Positions 1 through 7,890 of a DNA stretch of 19,211 bases are shown here, piece after piece; position 1 is the stretch's first letter; the number at the start of each line of letters is the position of its first letter. The DNA lies in assembly GCA_009919985.1 (NCBI GenBank), contig RGAX01000033.1, forward strand, positions 1-19,211, given 5' to 3'. Source of the stretch: Opitutaceae bacterium. GTDB taxonomy: Bacteria > Verrucomicrobiota > Verrucomicrobiia > Opitutales > Opitutaceae. A program made the translations under genes and the position numbers. Below the pieces are notes generated by a model. That model saw nothing but the letters and a program-made list of their open reading frames with translations. It ran no database searches and was not told the origin of the DNA.

Positions 1-18
1 GATGTGTATAAGAGACAG
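1..18 (+). other. Tn5/Nextera mosaic-end adapter remnant (artefact)
   Basis: The first 18 bases, GATGTGTATAAGAGACAG, match the last 18 bases of the 19-bp Tn5 mosaic end used in Nextera tagmentation adapters. Exact identity at the very edge of a contig is best explained by untrimmed library adapter, not by a transposon in the organism. Genomic sequence probably begins near base 19, so only about 11 bases upstream of the first gene are real and nothing can be said about its promoter. Confidence 0.93.
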
Positions 19-29
19 TTTACGCCGTC

Positions 30-1076
30 ATGTCGAACCTCTTTCTCCGCCGCCTGCCCGTCCTCGCGCTCACGCTCGCGGCTCTTTTTATCTCCCTGCC
101 AGCCCGATTGGCCGCGGATCTCGTCTGGAAACCCGGCACCGGTTGGCAAGTCGATGGTGGCGCGGTGTCCGGCCTACTCGGCACCGAAGGTCGCAACGCC
201 GTTGACATCATGAATAAGGCCCGAGAAGCCGAAGAAAATAAAAGCGTCGGCTCCGCCCTGAGTTCTTACAGCAAGGTCGCCAAGAAATATCCTAACTCGA
301 TCTACGCCCCCGAAGCCCTATACCGCGCGGCCAAACTCCACCTCAGCCGCAAGGAATACTTCAAAGCCTTTGAATCTTACCAAGGGGTCGTCGGCCGTTA
401 CCCTAACAGTAAATATTTCTCCGAAATCATCGGCGAACAGTACCGCATCGCTAGCGCCCTGCTCGACGGCGCTCGCAACCGCACGTGGGGTTGGCTGCCA
501 GGCTTCCGCAACCGCGAGAAGGGCATCGAATACTTTGAGTTCATCCTCATCAACGCTCCCTACAGCGACTACGCTCCGCTCGCGCTCATGAATATCGCCC
601 GCGGCCACCAAAAACTCCGCGAACCCGAAGAAGCGATCGACGCCCTCGATCGCATGATCAATTCCTACCCCCAAAGTCTCCTTGCACCCGACGCTTACCT
701 GAAACTCGCCCAAGCCCACGCCGGCCTCGTCGAGGGCCCCTACTACGACCAAGCCTCTTCCAAAGAAGCCGTCACTTATTTCGAAGATTTCATGATCCTG
801 TTTCCCAGCGATCCTACCATCGCGGCCGCCGCCAAAGGCCTCGACAGCATGAAAGTCGTCATCGCCGAGAGCAAAATGAAGATCGGTGACTTCTACCTCT
901 ACAAACGTAGCAACTTCAAAGCCGCCAAAGTTTTTTATAACGAAGCGATCACCGCCTACCCGGACTCCGAAGTCGCCAAACGAGCCAAAATCCGGCTCCT
1001 CGAAGTTGAAGCGGGCGCCGAGGGCAAGCCCGTCCCACCCGAAGGCGGCAAAAAGAAGCGTTTCTGGCTGTTCTAA
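30..1076 (+). CDS. bamD: BamD-like outer-membrane assembly lipoprotein/TPR protein
   Basis: A 348-residue secreted protein that probably acts as the BamD component of the beta-barrel assembly machinery on the periplasmic face of the outer membrane. An N-terminal signal segment (about residues 1-29: basic LFLRR, then a hydrophobic run ending near LPARLAA) is followed by TPR-like helical pairs from about residue 50 to 330. Repeated phrases such as KYPNSIYAPEALYRAA, RYPNSKYFSEI, SYPQSLLAPDAYLKLA and AYPDSEVAKRAKIRL are typical of BamD/YfgL-type tetratricopeptides. No lipobox cysteine is visible after the signal, unlike E. coli BamD, so membrane anchoring is uncertain. The protein is longer than E. 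coli BamD (about 245 aa) and ends in a basic tail (KKKRFWLF). The LptE-like gene follows 32 bases downstream on the same strand, consistent with an envelope-biogenesis cluster. YbgF/CpoB-like TPR proteins are the main alternative. Confidence 0.8.
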   Translation: MSNLFLRRLPVLALTLAALFISLPARLAADLVWKPGTGWQVDGGAVSGLLGTEGRNAVDIMNKAREAEENKSVGSALSSYSKVAKKYPNSIYAPEALYRAAKLHLSRKEYFKAFESYQGVVGRYPNSKYFSEIIGEQYRIASALLDGARNRTWGWLPGFRNREKGIEYFEFILINAPYSDYAPLALMNIARGHQKLREPEEAIDALDRMINSYPQSLLAPDAYLKLAQAHAGLVEGPYYDQASSKEAVTYFEDFMILFPSDPTIAAAAKGLDSMKVVIAESKMKIGDFYLYKRSNFKAAKVFYNEAITAYPDSEVAKRAKIRLLEVEAGAEGKPVPPEGGKKKRFWLF

Positions 1077-1108
1077 GCCTCCCCCGCTTCCAGCGGATTA
1101 TAAGCGCC

Positions 1109-1657
1109 ATGCTCCGTCCGCTCTTTACTCTCATCACCTGCGTCGGACTTCTCGTCTGGGGCAATGGTTGCGCCCATTACCAACTCGGTGCGGGCGCGAA
1201 GCCAACCTTCACCACCCTCTACGTAGAGCCGGTAACTACCAAGATTTTGCTGCCTCAGTCACAGGCGACGCTTGAGACCCAGATCCGCGCCGCGTTTGTC
1301 CGCGACGCTCGCGTCACCCTCGTCAATTCCCCTGAAGCCGCCGAAGCCACCCTCAAGCTTCACCTCATTGATTACCACCGCGACGTTGCCACCCAGCGCC
1401 GCGACGATACCGGACTCGCCCGCAAATTCACCCTCACACTCGGCGTAGCATGCACCCTCACCGATCGCCGCACGGGCCGTCCACTTTTTGACCAACGCCT
1501 GATCGAAGCCCGCCGCGACGCCTACACCGATAGCGGGAAAACTCTGCCCTCGGGAACCGTTGTCAGTGGCCAACTTCAAGCAGAGTATCAAACTCTGCCC
1601 CTATTAACAGAAGCACTCGCCGCCAAAGTCACCCACGCTGTCCTCGACGTCTGGTGA
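1109..1657 (+). CDS. LptE-like LPS-assembly lipoprotein
   Basis: A 182-residue probable outer-membrane lipoprotein. The N-terminus is a hydrophobic signal (residues 4-17) leading to Cys21 in the context WGNGCAHYQL. This is a loose lipobox (Gly at -1, no Leu at -3), followed by the Y-x-L segment commonly seen just after the lipidated cysteine in LptE proteins. The body matches the LptE/RlpB pattern: a strand carrying the phrase TLYVEPVTTK, then a helix (LETQIRAAF), a V-x-L-V strand, and a C-terminal helix with LTEALAAKVTHAVLD. LptE plugs the LptD barrel and helps insert lipopolysaccharide in the outer leaflet. The family is very divergent in sequence, so the call rests on size, signal and pattern. 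It lies between bamD-like and rpe genes on the same strand, with no visible Shine-Dalgarno sequence. Confidence 0.65.
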   Translation: MLRPLFTLITCVGLLVWGNGCAHYQLGAGAKPTFTTLYVEPVTTKILLPQSQATLETQIRAAFVRDARVTLVNSPEAAEATLKLHLIDYHRDVATQRRDDTGLARKFTLTLGVACTLTDRRTGRPLFDQRLIEARRDAYTDSGKTLPSGTVVSGQLQAEYQTLPLLTEALAAKVTHAVLDVW

Positions 1658-1736
1658 AGCCTGTCCAACTCTGCCGCAACCCGTTCGAAGCGCTCCATTC
1701 TTGCGCCGACAGCCAAGCCCCGTTTCTCTGCCTCAC

Positions 1737-2396
1737 GTGATACACGCGCCCATTCTCGCCCCCTCGCTCCTTGCCGGCGATCACGCGCATCTTGCCGCCA
1801 GTGCCGCCACCGTCGCAGAACTCGGCCTGAAATGGCTCCACATCGACATCATGGACGGGAACTTTGTCCCCAACCTGACGTTCGGCCCCGAAACCGTCAC
1901 CGCTCTTCGCCGCCACGGTAACACACTTTTTTTTGACACCCACTTGATGCTCGCGCGACCCGACCGCTACGTCGAAGCCTTCGCGCACGCGGGCGCTGAT
2001 CTGATCAGCATCCACATCGAGCCCGATTACGACCATGCGGCCACCCTAGCCCGCATCCGCGCGCTCGGCTGCCAAGCCGGTATCGTCATAAATCCCGACA
2101 CTCCGGCTAACGCCATAAAACACCTGCTCGCCACCGTTGATCTCGTGCTAGTAATGACCGTGCAACCCGGCTTCGGCGGCCAACCGTTCCGCACCGATCT
2201 GCTGCAGAAATTGACTCAACTCGCGATGTGGCGAGCAGAACAAAATCTATCTTTCCGCATCGAAGTGGATGGCGGAATTGATCTGCAAACGGGCGCTAAA
2301 TGCCGCACCGCCGGGGCCGACACGTTTGTCGCCGGCACTTCGTTTTTCAAAGCCGCTGACAAAGCCGCCTACGCCGCCAGCTTCGCCCTTCTCTAG
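1737..2396 (+). CDS. rpe: Ribulose-phosphate 3-epimerase
   Basis: A 219-residue (beta/alpha)8-barrel enzyme that interconverts ribulose 5-phosphate and xylulose 5-phosphate in the cytosolic pentose-phosphate pathway. All family signatures are present: ILAPSLLAGD near residues 6-15 (Ser10 at the active site), HIDIMDGNFVPNLTFGP (His35, Asp37, Met39), DTHLM, VQPGFGGQPF (phosphate-binding and flexible loop) and EVDGGI (catalytic Asp). I chose the GTG at 1737 because it gives an N-terminus of the usual length (MIHAPILAPS). The in-frame TTG at 1701 would add 12 unconserved residues. Neither start has a clear ribosome-binding site. It is 79 bases after the LptE-like gene, and its stop is 16 bases from the stop of the convergent binding-protein gene, with no hairpin between. 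Confidence 0.95.
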   Translation: MIHAPILAPSLLAGDHAHLAASAATVAELGLKWLHIDIMDGNFVPNLTFGPETVTALRRHGNTLFFDTHLMLARPDRYVEAFAHAGADLISIHIEPDYDHAATLARIRALGCQAGIVINPDTPANAIKHLLATVDLVLVMTVQPGFGGQPFRTDLLQKLTQLAMWRAEQNLSFRIEVDGGIDLQTGAKCRTAGADTFVAGTSFFKAADKAAYAASFALL

Positions 2397-2412
2397 GCGA
2401 GCCTGATGATAT

Positions 2413-4032
2413 TTAAGGTCCGCGAGCAATGGCCTCAGCGCGCTGATAGTTCCGCCTAAACGTCGCTCCGAGCTCGTTGGCCATACGAATCTCATCGACC
2501 TTATTCTTCGAACCAAGTGCTTGCCGGATTTCCTTGTTCACGCGCCCATAATCGACCGTCGAAAGGTCCGACAACACCGACAAGGCCTCAGCGCGGGCCG
2601 TCGGCGTAGCTGCGTTGATTGCCCGCCACGCGCTCGTCAGTTCGGCGTGAGTATCTTGGCACATAATCCGAATCACAAACGCCATCTCGCGAAACACACC
2701 GCCCGTCCATTCATTGCGGTAAATCAATTGATCGCGTTGCTCGAACGGCTGCGCGCCCGGATCGCTGCGCGAGCCCAACCATTCCTGATGGGCGTAAAAA
2801 TCCCGCCGCACAGGCAAGCGTCGGAGCGCAAAACGCTCTGGCCCTCCTGCCACCCCGGGTTGAAAATTCCACAGTTTTTGCCCCTCGATTGAGAGCACAT
2901 ATTCGATAAACGCGACCGCGACCGTTTTATTTTTTGCCCCGCGCAATAACGCCACCGGATCCACCGAGCTGACCGATCCACCCGCAGGCGAAGCGTACCC
3001 GATGCGGCCCGAAAACCCGCGACGCTTTACGGCTTCTTCCTGCTGCCGCCCGTAGAAATCAATACACATACCGACTGCGCAATTGCCGGCGGCTACATCG
3101 ATCGGCGGCTTCTGCGAGGTATCCGTAAAATAACGCGCATTCGCCCCCACCAGCTGCATCAACTGCAACCCCGCGATCCATCCTTCACGCACCGCCTGCT
3201 GCTCGCGCAACTTAACGTCACCCAACGGATTCTGCGCGAGCAGCGCGTTTAAGCGCAGTTGCATCTGTTGCTGAATTACATTTTCAAACGCCTTCGCAAT
3301 TGAGCCACTCTTGGTCGGATCACAGAGCGCGACCTCGCCCATCAGCCGAGGGTCTTGCAAATCCGTCCACTGCTGAGGCTCGCGCTCGATTCCCAAGCGT
3401 TTTAACGAATCGCGGTTAAAAATAATTCCGTACGCGCTCAACACACTGCCGATCCAGCGCCCCTCTTTGTCCCAATATTCTTCGCCTGCATACGTGCGCG
3501 GGATCACGGCGTCGGTGAACCATTCCGGGTGTAACTTTAAAATGCCGCTGTCTACAATGCGTCCCGCCTTCGCCTGTTTGTCGAAATCGTACGTACCACC
3601 GCCAAAAAAAAGATCGATGCCACACGAAGCCTCCGAACTCAAAAACGCCGCCCGCGCCTCTTTCACCAAAGCGGGTGCATCGAGGGACAACTTCCCATTT
3701 TGGAAACCCGCCTGGATTTCCGCGCTCCATTTTTTCCCGAGTTTCTGTGTCCAAATATGCTGAAACGAAGCTACATATTCGCCTTCGAGAAAGCGCGCGA
3801 TCTCGCTCGTGCCGCCGAGCACGCGCCAGTCGATCGCGACGGTCTTGCCTGTGTGCGTGTGGTACCAGTCGCGAAACCCACGCGCGTACTCATGCCGGAT
3901 CGCCTCATTGTGCGGCGTGACCAGCACTAGCGTTACGTCCGCTTTTTCTGCCGCCGCCTGCTTGGGCCGCAAAGCAAAGGGCAAAGCCACCGTCGCGACC
4001 AACGCCAAGACAATGATGATCTGCCGCAGCAT
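2413..4032 (-). CDS. ABC transporter extracellular solute-binding protein (iron/family 1-like)
   Basis: A 539-residue periplasmic solute-binding protein. Residues 4-20 form an uncleaved-looking or signal-type hydrophobic segment with no lipobox cysteine. From about residue 33 the sequence follows the type-2 periplasmic binding fold: a VTLVLVTPH strand, IARFLEGEY, DLFFGGGTYDF, the phrase IFNRDSLKRLG, and a C-terminal lobe with AGNCAVGMCIDFYGR and VDPVALLRGAKN. This order resembles Fe(III)- or family-1 binding proteins, but the ligand cannot be read from sequence. About 100 extra helical residues at the C-terminus (roughly 435-539) exceed the usual 330-430 residues for the family. The gene starts 8 bases after the stop of the ABC ATPase gene, so the two are very likely co-transcribed. 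A GGTGGAG sequence inside the end of that gene could serve as a ribosome-binding site. No permease gene adjoins. Confidence 0.8.
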   Translation of the reverse strand: MLRQIIIVLALVATVALPFALRPKQAAAEKADVTLVLVTPHNEAIRHEYARGFRDWYHTHTGKTVAIDWRVLGGTSEIARFLEGEYVASFQHIWTQKLGKKWSAEIQAGFQNGKLSLDAPALVKEARAAFLSSEASCGIDLFFGGGTYDFDKQAKAGRIVDSGILKLHPEWFTDAVIPRTYAGEEYWDKEGRWIGSVLSAYGIIFNRDSLKRLGIEREPQQWTDLQDPRLMGEVALCDPTKSGSIAKAFENVIQQQMQLRLNALLAQNPLGDVKLREQQAVREGWIAGLQLMQLVGANARYFTDTSQKPPIDVAAGNCAVGMCIDFYGRQQEEAVKRRGFSGRIGYASPAGGSVSSVDPVALLRGAKNKTVAVAFIEYVLSIEGQKLWNFQPGVAGGPERFALRRLPVRRDFYAHQEWLGSRSDPGAQPFEQRDQLIYRNEWTGGVFREMAFVIRIMCQDTHAELTSAWRAINAATPTARAEALSVLSDLSTVDYGRVNKEIRQALGSKNKVDEIRMANELGATFRRNYQRAEAIARGP

Positions 4033-4040
4033 GCGCTCGC

Positions 4041-5114
4041 TTACTCCACCAAGATAACAACATCCTCCGGCGCCACGGTCGCGAACAATTCGCCACGCGA
4101 GGCTCCATCCACAAAACGCGGATTACGCTCAAAAACTTTCAGCACCCGGTCACGCACCAACAAATCGTACTGCGCCACTTCGCCAAGATAGACAAAACCA
4201 CCGATTGTTCCGCGCACGGAGTTCTGCTGCGTCTGCTGCACATGACTGAGCTCCCAACATTCGGGCCGAATCGAAAGCGTCACTTCTTGACCCACCACAG
4301 GCGGGCACGTCGGATCGCCCAATACTCCGTCAAAACGACCAATCGCCGTCTCCACCGTAGCTGAATCCTTCAAAATCCCAATCACCTTGCCCGAGATAAA
4401 ATCCGTCTCGCCGATGAAATGCGCGACGGTCTTACGCGTCGGTCGCTTATAAACTTCTCGGGGCGTACCAACCTGCAAAATACGTCCACTTTCCAAAATC
4501 GCCATTCGGTCCGAAACCGAGAGAGCCTCTTTCTGATCATGCGTCACGTAAACCGTAGTAAGCTTAAACTCCTTGCAGACCCGCCGAATCTCCGTGCGCA
4601 TCTCGAGCCGCAACTTCGCATCTAAATTTGATAAAGGTTCATCCAGCAATAAGCACCGCGGCCGGATCACCAGCGCTCGCGCCAACGCCACTCGTTGCTG
4701 CTGGCCGCCGGAAAGTTGGTTAGGTTTGCGATCGGCGTAACTGCCCATGCGCACGGATTCCAAAGCTTCACCCACGCGGCGACGAATTTCGTCCTTCGGC
4801 ACGCGTCGCTCCTCGAGACCAAAAGCTACATTCTCCGCAACCGACATATGCGGCCAGAGCGCGTAGCTTTGAAACATCATACCCGTGTTACGCTTGTGCG
4901 GCGCCAGTCGCGTTACGTCCTCATCGCCAAACAAAATCCTCCCTTCCTCCGGGATGTAAAAACCTGCCATGCTGCGCAACAGGGTCGTTTTGCCGCAGCC
5001 GCTAGGCCCAAGCAGGAAAAACAATTCACCGGGCTCAATCGTCAGATCGAGGTGATGCAACGCCGTGACAGCTCCGAAACGCTTCGTCAGTTGCTGGATT
5101 TTGATAGAAATCAT
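4041..5114 (-). CDS. ABC transporter ATP-binding protein (PotA/FbpC-type)
   Basis: A 357-residue cytoplasmic ATPase of an ABC importer of the CUT1/polyamine/iron group. With the ATG at 5114 as start, the motifs fall at family positions: Walker A GPSGCGKT (36-43), Q-loop FQSYALWPHMSVAENV (Gln82), signature LSGGQQQR (134-141), Walker B CLLLDEPLSNLDAKLR (154-169) and H-loop VTHDQKEAL (His192). After about residue 235 comes the C-terminal TOBE-type beta domain typical of PotA, FbpC and MalK. I preferred ATG 5114 over TTG 5159 because MISIKIQQLTKRFG is the standard N-terminus. The binding-protein gene follows 8 bases downstream. The hpt gene starts divergently, leaving about 125 bases for promoters, and no convincing -35/-10 pair is visible there. 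No permease is encoded on either side. Confidence 0.92.
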   Translation of the reverse strand: MISIKIQQLTKRFGAVTALHHLDLTIEPGELFFLLGPSGCGKTTLLRSMAGFYIPEEGRILFGDEDVTRLAPHKRNTGMMFQSYALWPHMSVAENVAFGLEERRVPKDEIRRRVGEALESVRMGSYADRKPNQLSGGQQQRVALARALVIRPRCLLLDEPLSNLDAKLRLEMRTEIRRVCKEFKLTTVYVTHDQKEALSVSDRMAILESGRILQVGTPREVYKRPTRKTVAHFIGETDFISGKVIGILKDSATVETAIGRFDGVLGDPTCPPVVGQEVTLSIRPECWELSHVQQTQQNSVRGTIGGFVYLGEVAQYDLLVRDRVLKVFERNPRFVDGASRGELFATVAPEDVVILVE

Positions 5115-5239
5115 GCCGGGCGTGGACAGCCGCGGAGGCAAGATTTCACCTCGAGCCAAGTCAAAGTAATAAACCTCAGCTAACCCTAGAGAACCGGTTG
5201 CCTCGCTGCCGCCGGTTTGTCTCGCTCCGTCTCAATTCC

Positions 5240-5809
5240 ATGCCGACCCGAACCAAGCGAAAGCCCGCCGCCATTCATCCGGACCTCGAAAGCGTCCTTT
5301 ACACCGAGGCCCAGATCAAAAAACGCGTGCGCTCCATCGCGCAAGAACTCAAAAACACTTACGGTGACGGCGAATTCACGATCGTCTCCCTCATCAACGG
5401 CGCGATCATGTTCACCGCCGATCTCATGCGCGAGATCGACAACCCCGTGCGCCTCGACTGTATCCGCATCTCCAGCTACGGCGAAAAAACGAAATCCGTC
5501 GGAACGCCCCAAGTCGTCGCCAGCCTCACCCTCGATATCCTAAACCGTCACGTACTAATCGTGGACGACATTCTCGACACAGGCAAAACCCTCCAACTCG
5601 TCGCCGGTCTCGTCCGCAAACTCAATCCCGCGAGCCTGCGCTCCTGTGTGCTCCTGGACAAAGTCGGTCGCCGTGAGGTCGACTTCGAAGCCGATTTCGT
5701 GGGCTTCAAAATCCCCGATAAATTCGTAATCGGCTACGGCCTCGATTTTGCCGAGCGCTACCGCAATTTACCCTGCATCGGTGTGCTCAACCCCGACCGC
5801 GCCAAATAG
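5240..5809 (+). CDS. hpt: Hypoxanthine phosphoribosyltransferase
   Basis: A 189-residue cytosolic purine-salvage enzyme that converts hypoxanthine (often also guanine) and PRPP to IMP/GMP plus pyrophosphate. The PRPP-binding loop VDDILDTGKT lies at 108-117. Upstream are the NGAIMFTADL segment and the flexible loop SSYGEKTKS, and downstream are LLDKVGRREV (purine-contacting Lys141) and PDKFVIGYGLDFAERYRNLPCIGVL, all typical of bacterial HPRTs. The ATG at 5240 was chosen. An in-frame TTG at 5198 would add 14 Arg-rich residues with no family support. The first dozen residues are basic and slightly longer than in E. coli Hpt. The gene converges on uvrB with 24 bases between stops. A short hairpin with no T-tract lies at 5811-5824. 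Confidence 0.93.
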   Translation: MPTRTKRKPAAIHPDLESVLYTEAQIKKRVRSIAQELKNTYGDGEFTIVSLINGAIMFTADLMREIDNPVRLDCIRISSYGEKTKSVGTPQVVASLTLDILNRHVLIVDDILDTGKTLQLVAGLVRKLNPASLRSCVLLDKVGRREVDFEADFVGFKIPDKFVIGYGLDFAERYRNLPCIGVLNPDRAK

Positions 5810-5833
5810 TTCCGCGCATGCGGAGCGGAGTGT

Positions 5834-7888
5834 TCACTTAAGCCGCGCACCGAATTTCGCCGCCGCCGGCTTGCCACCTTTGCGCCCACGCTTCGCGTAA
5901 TCTTTAGCCTCGATCTTCGCCATTTTACGATAATCGCCCGTGCGCAGGGCCTCAATCTGATCGCGCAACAAAGCCGCGCGCTCAAACTCCAGCCGCCCTG
6001 AGGCCGCCTGCATGTCTTCTTCGAGCTCGGCGATGACCGCCGCGACGTCGTCCGCGTTTTCCGCGACGCTCGGTTCCTCATCCTTGCGGCCCGAACCATC
6101 GTAAAGATGTAGACTGGATTGCGCCGAGCGTTTCACGCTACGCGGCGTGATCCCATGTTCGAGATTGTAGGCAATTTGTTTTTCACGACGGTAATTAGTG
6201 ATCGCGATCGTGCGCTTAATGGAATCGGTCTCCTTGTCCGCGTAGAAAATCACTCGGCCTTTTTCATGGCGCGCGGCGCGTCCTGCCGTCTGCACCAGAC
6301 TAGTTTCGCTACGTAGAAAACCTTCCTTGTCGGCGTCAAGAATCGCCACCAAGGCCACCTCGGGTAAATCCAACCCTTCACGCAGCAAATTGATCCCGAT
6401 AAGGACATCAAAATTTCCCAGCCTTAGGTTTCGCAGAATTTCCACGCGTTCGATCGCATCAATATCCGAGTGCAGGTACTCCACTTTGATTTTCGATTCC
6501 CGCAGGTAACTTGTGAGGTCTTCCGATAGGCGCTTGGTCAAAGTTGTTACCAGCACGCGCTCCCCGGCCGCCACAGCGAGGTTGATTTCACTCTTAAGAT
6601 TTTCGACTTGGCCCTTGGTCGAGCGAATCGTGATCACCGGATCCAAAAGGCCCGTGGGGCGGATCAACTGCTCCGCAATCACCGCCGAACACTCCAATTC
6701 AAATTTCGCCGGCGTCGCCGATACATAAAGCGTCTGACCCGTAATCTGCTGAAACTCCGGAAAATTTTGCGGCCGGTTATCGAGCGCGGAAGGCAGCCGA
6801 AAACCAAAATTCACTAACGTCGTTTTGCGCGCCAAGTCGCCATTAAACATGCCACCGATCTGAGAGACCGTCGCGTGACTCTCGTCGATCATCAGCATAA
6901 AATCCTTCGGGAAAAAATCGATGAGGCAAAACGGTCGCGACCCAGGTTTACGCCCGGTTAGTTGCAACGAGTAATTTTCGATGCCGTTGCAGAAACCCAT
7001 TTCCTGCAACATCTCCAGATCGTAGCTTACACGCATTTTGATCCGCTGCGCCTCAAGGTAGAGCCCCTTCCCCTCGAAATACGCCACGCGCTCTTCGAGC
7101 TCGGCCTTAATCGAGGCAATAGCCGGTTCAAGTTTACCACGCGTCGTCACGTATTGGTTCGCCGGGTAAAGATCGAATTGGTCCAAAGTGCGGATCACCT
7201 TGCCGCTAATCGGCTCAAACTCTGTGATCACATCCACGGCATCGCCGAAAAACTCCACGCGCAGTCCGTGTTCCAAGTACGCCGGCATCACATCAACTAC
7301 GTCACCGCGCACACGAAAACAGCCTCGTTTCAGTTCGTAGTCGTTACGTTCGTAGCGGTTTTCAACGAGTCGCTCAAGGAAAGCGTTGCGCCCCAATTCA
7401 TCGTGCATGCGGATCGCGATGCGCATTTCCGAAAACGTCTCGGGCGATCCGAGGCCGTAGATACATGAAACACTCGCGATCACGATCACGTCTTTACGCG
7501 AAACCAACGAACTCGTCGTCGCAATACGCAAGCGCTCGATCTCCTGGTTGATCGAAGAATCTTTCTCGATGTAAGTGTCACTCGAAGGCACGTAAGCCTC
7601 GGGCTGGTAGTAATCGTAATAACTGACGAAATATTCGACGGCGTTGTCTGGGAAAAAATTCTTAAACTCCGAGTAAAGTTGCGCTGCGAGTGTCTTGTTG
7701 TGCGAAATAATCAAAGTCGGCCGGTCACACTGCGCAATGACGTTGGCCATCGTAAAGGTCTTGCCGGAGCCGGTCACGCCAAGCAGCGTCTGATGCTTGT
7801 TGCCCGCCTTGATCGAATTCACCAACTGGGCGATCGCCTGCGGCTGATCGCCCTTCGGCTCATAATCGGATGCGAGCTTGAAAAGCAT
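5834..7888 (-). CDS. uvrB: UvrABC excision nuclease subunit B
   Basis: A 684-residue DNA-repair helicase-like protein that verifies lesions delivered by UvrA and recruits UvrC in nucleotide excision repair. From the ATG at 7888: Walker A GVTGSGKT (37-44), the beta-hairpin region around YFVSYYDYYQPEAYVPSSDT (86-105) and following, Walker B DESHATVSQIGGM (335-347), helicase motif VI QTAGRAAR (533-540), the Yad/RRR-type segment NYRREKQIAYNLEHGITP, and a C-terminal UVR domain (about 614-649) that binds UvrC/UvrA. The tail after it is Lys/Arg-rich. An upstream TTG at 7894 overlaps the stop of the HAD gene by four bases (TTGA) and would add two residues. Either start implies translational coupling to the HAD gene. 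Confidence 0.98.
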   Translation of the reverse strand: MLFKLASDYEPKGDQPQAIAQLVNSIKAGNKHQTLLGVTGSGKTFTMANVIAQCDRPTLIISHNKTLAAQLYSEFKNFFPDNAVEYFVSYYDYYQPEAYVPSSDTYIEKDSSINQEIERLRIATTSSLVSRKDVIVIASVSCIYGLGSPETFSEMRIAIRMHDELGRNAFLERLVENRYERNDYELKRGCFRVRGDVVDVMPAYLEHGLRVEFFGDAVDVITEFEPISGKVIRTLDQFDLYPANQYVTTRGKLEPAIASIKAELEERVAYFEGKGLYLEAQRIKMRVSYDLEMLQEMGFCNGIENYSLQLTGRKPGSRPFCLIDFFPKDFMLMIDESHATVSQIGGMFNGDLARKTTLVNFGFRLPSALDNRPQNFPEFQQITGQTLYVSATPAKFELECSAVIAEQLIRPTGLLDPVITIRSTKGQVENLKSEINLAVAAGERVLVTTLTKRLSEDLTSYLRESKIKVEYLHSDIDAIERVEILRNLRLGNFDVLIGINLLREGLDLPEVALVAILDADKEGFLRSETSLVQTAGRAARHEKGRVIFYADKETDSIKRTIAITNYRREKQIAYNLEHGITPRSVKRSAQSSLHLYDGSGRKDEEPSVAENADDVAAVIAELEEDMQAASGRLEFERAALLRDQIEALRTGDYRKMAKIEAKDYAKRGRKGGKPAAAKFGARLK

Positions 7889-7890
7889 GC

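Noticed and set aside
1..18. A genuine Tn5 transposon end in the organism
   Set aside because: It sits exactly at the contig edge with no transposon sequence following. Library adapter is far more likely.
1084..1096. Hairpin CCGCT-TCC-AGCGG between the bamD-like and lptE-like genes
   Set aside because: A five-pair stem in GC-rich DNA is expected by chance, and there is no T-run.
5811..5824. Hairpin TCCGC-GCAT-GCGGA between hpt and uvrB stops
   Set aside because: Only five base pairs and no T-tract on either strand, too weak to call a terminator.
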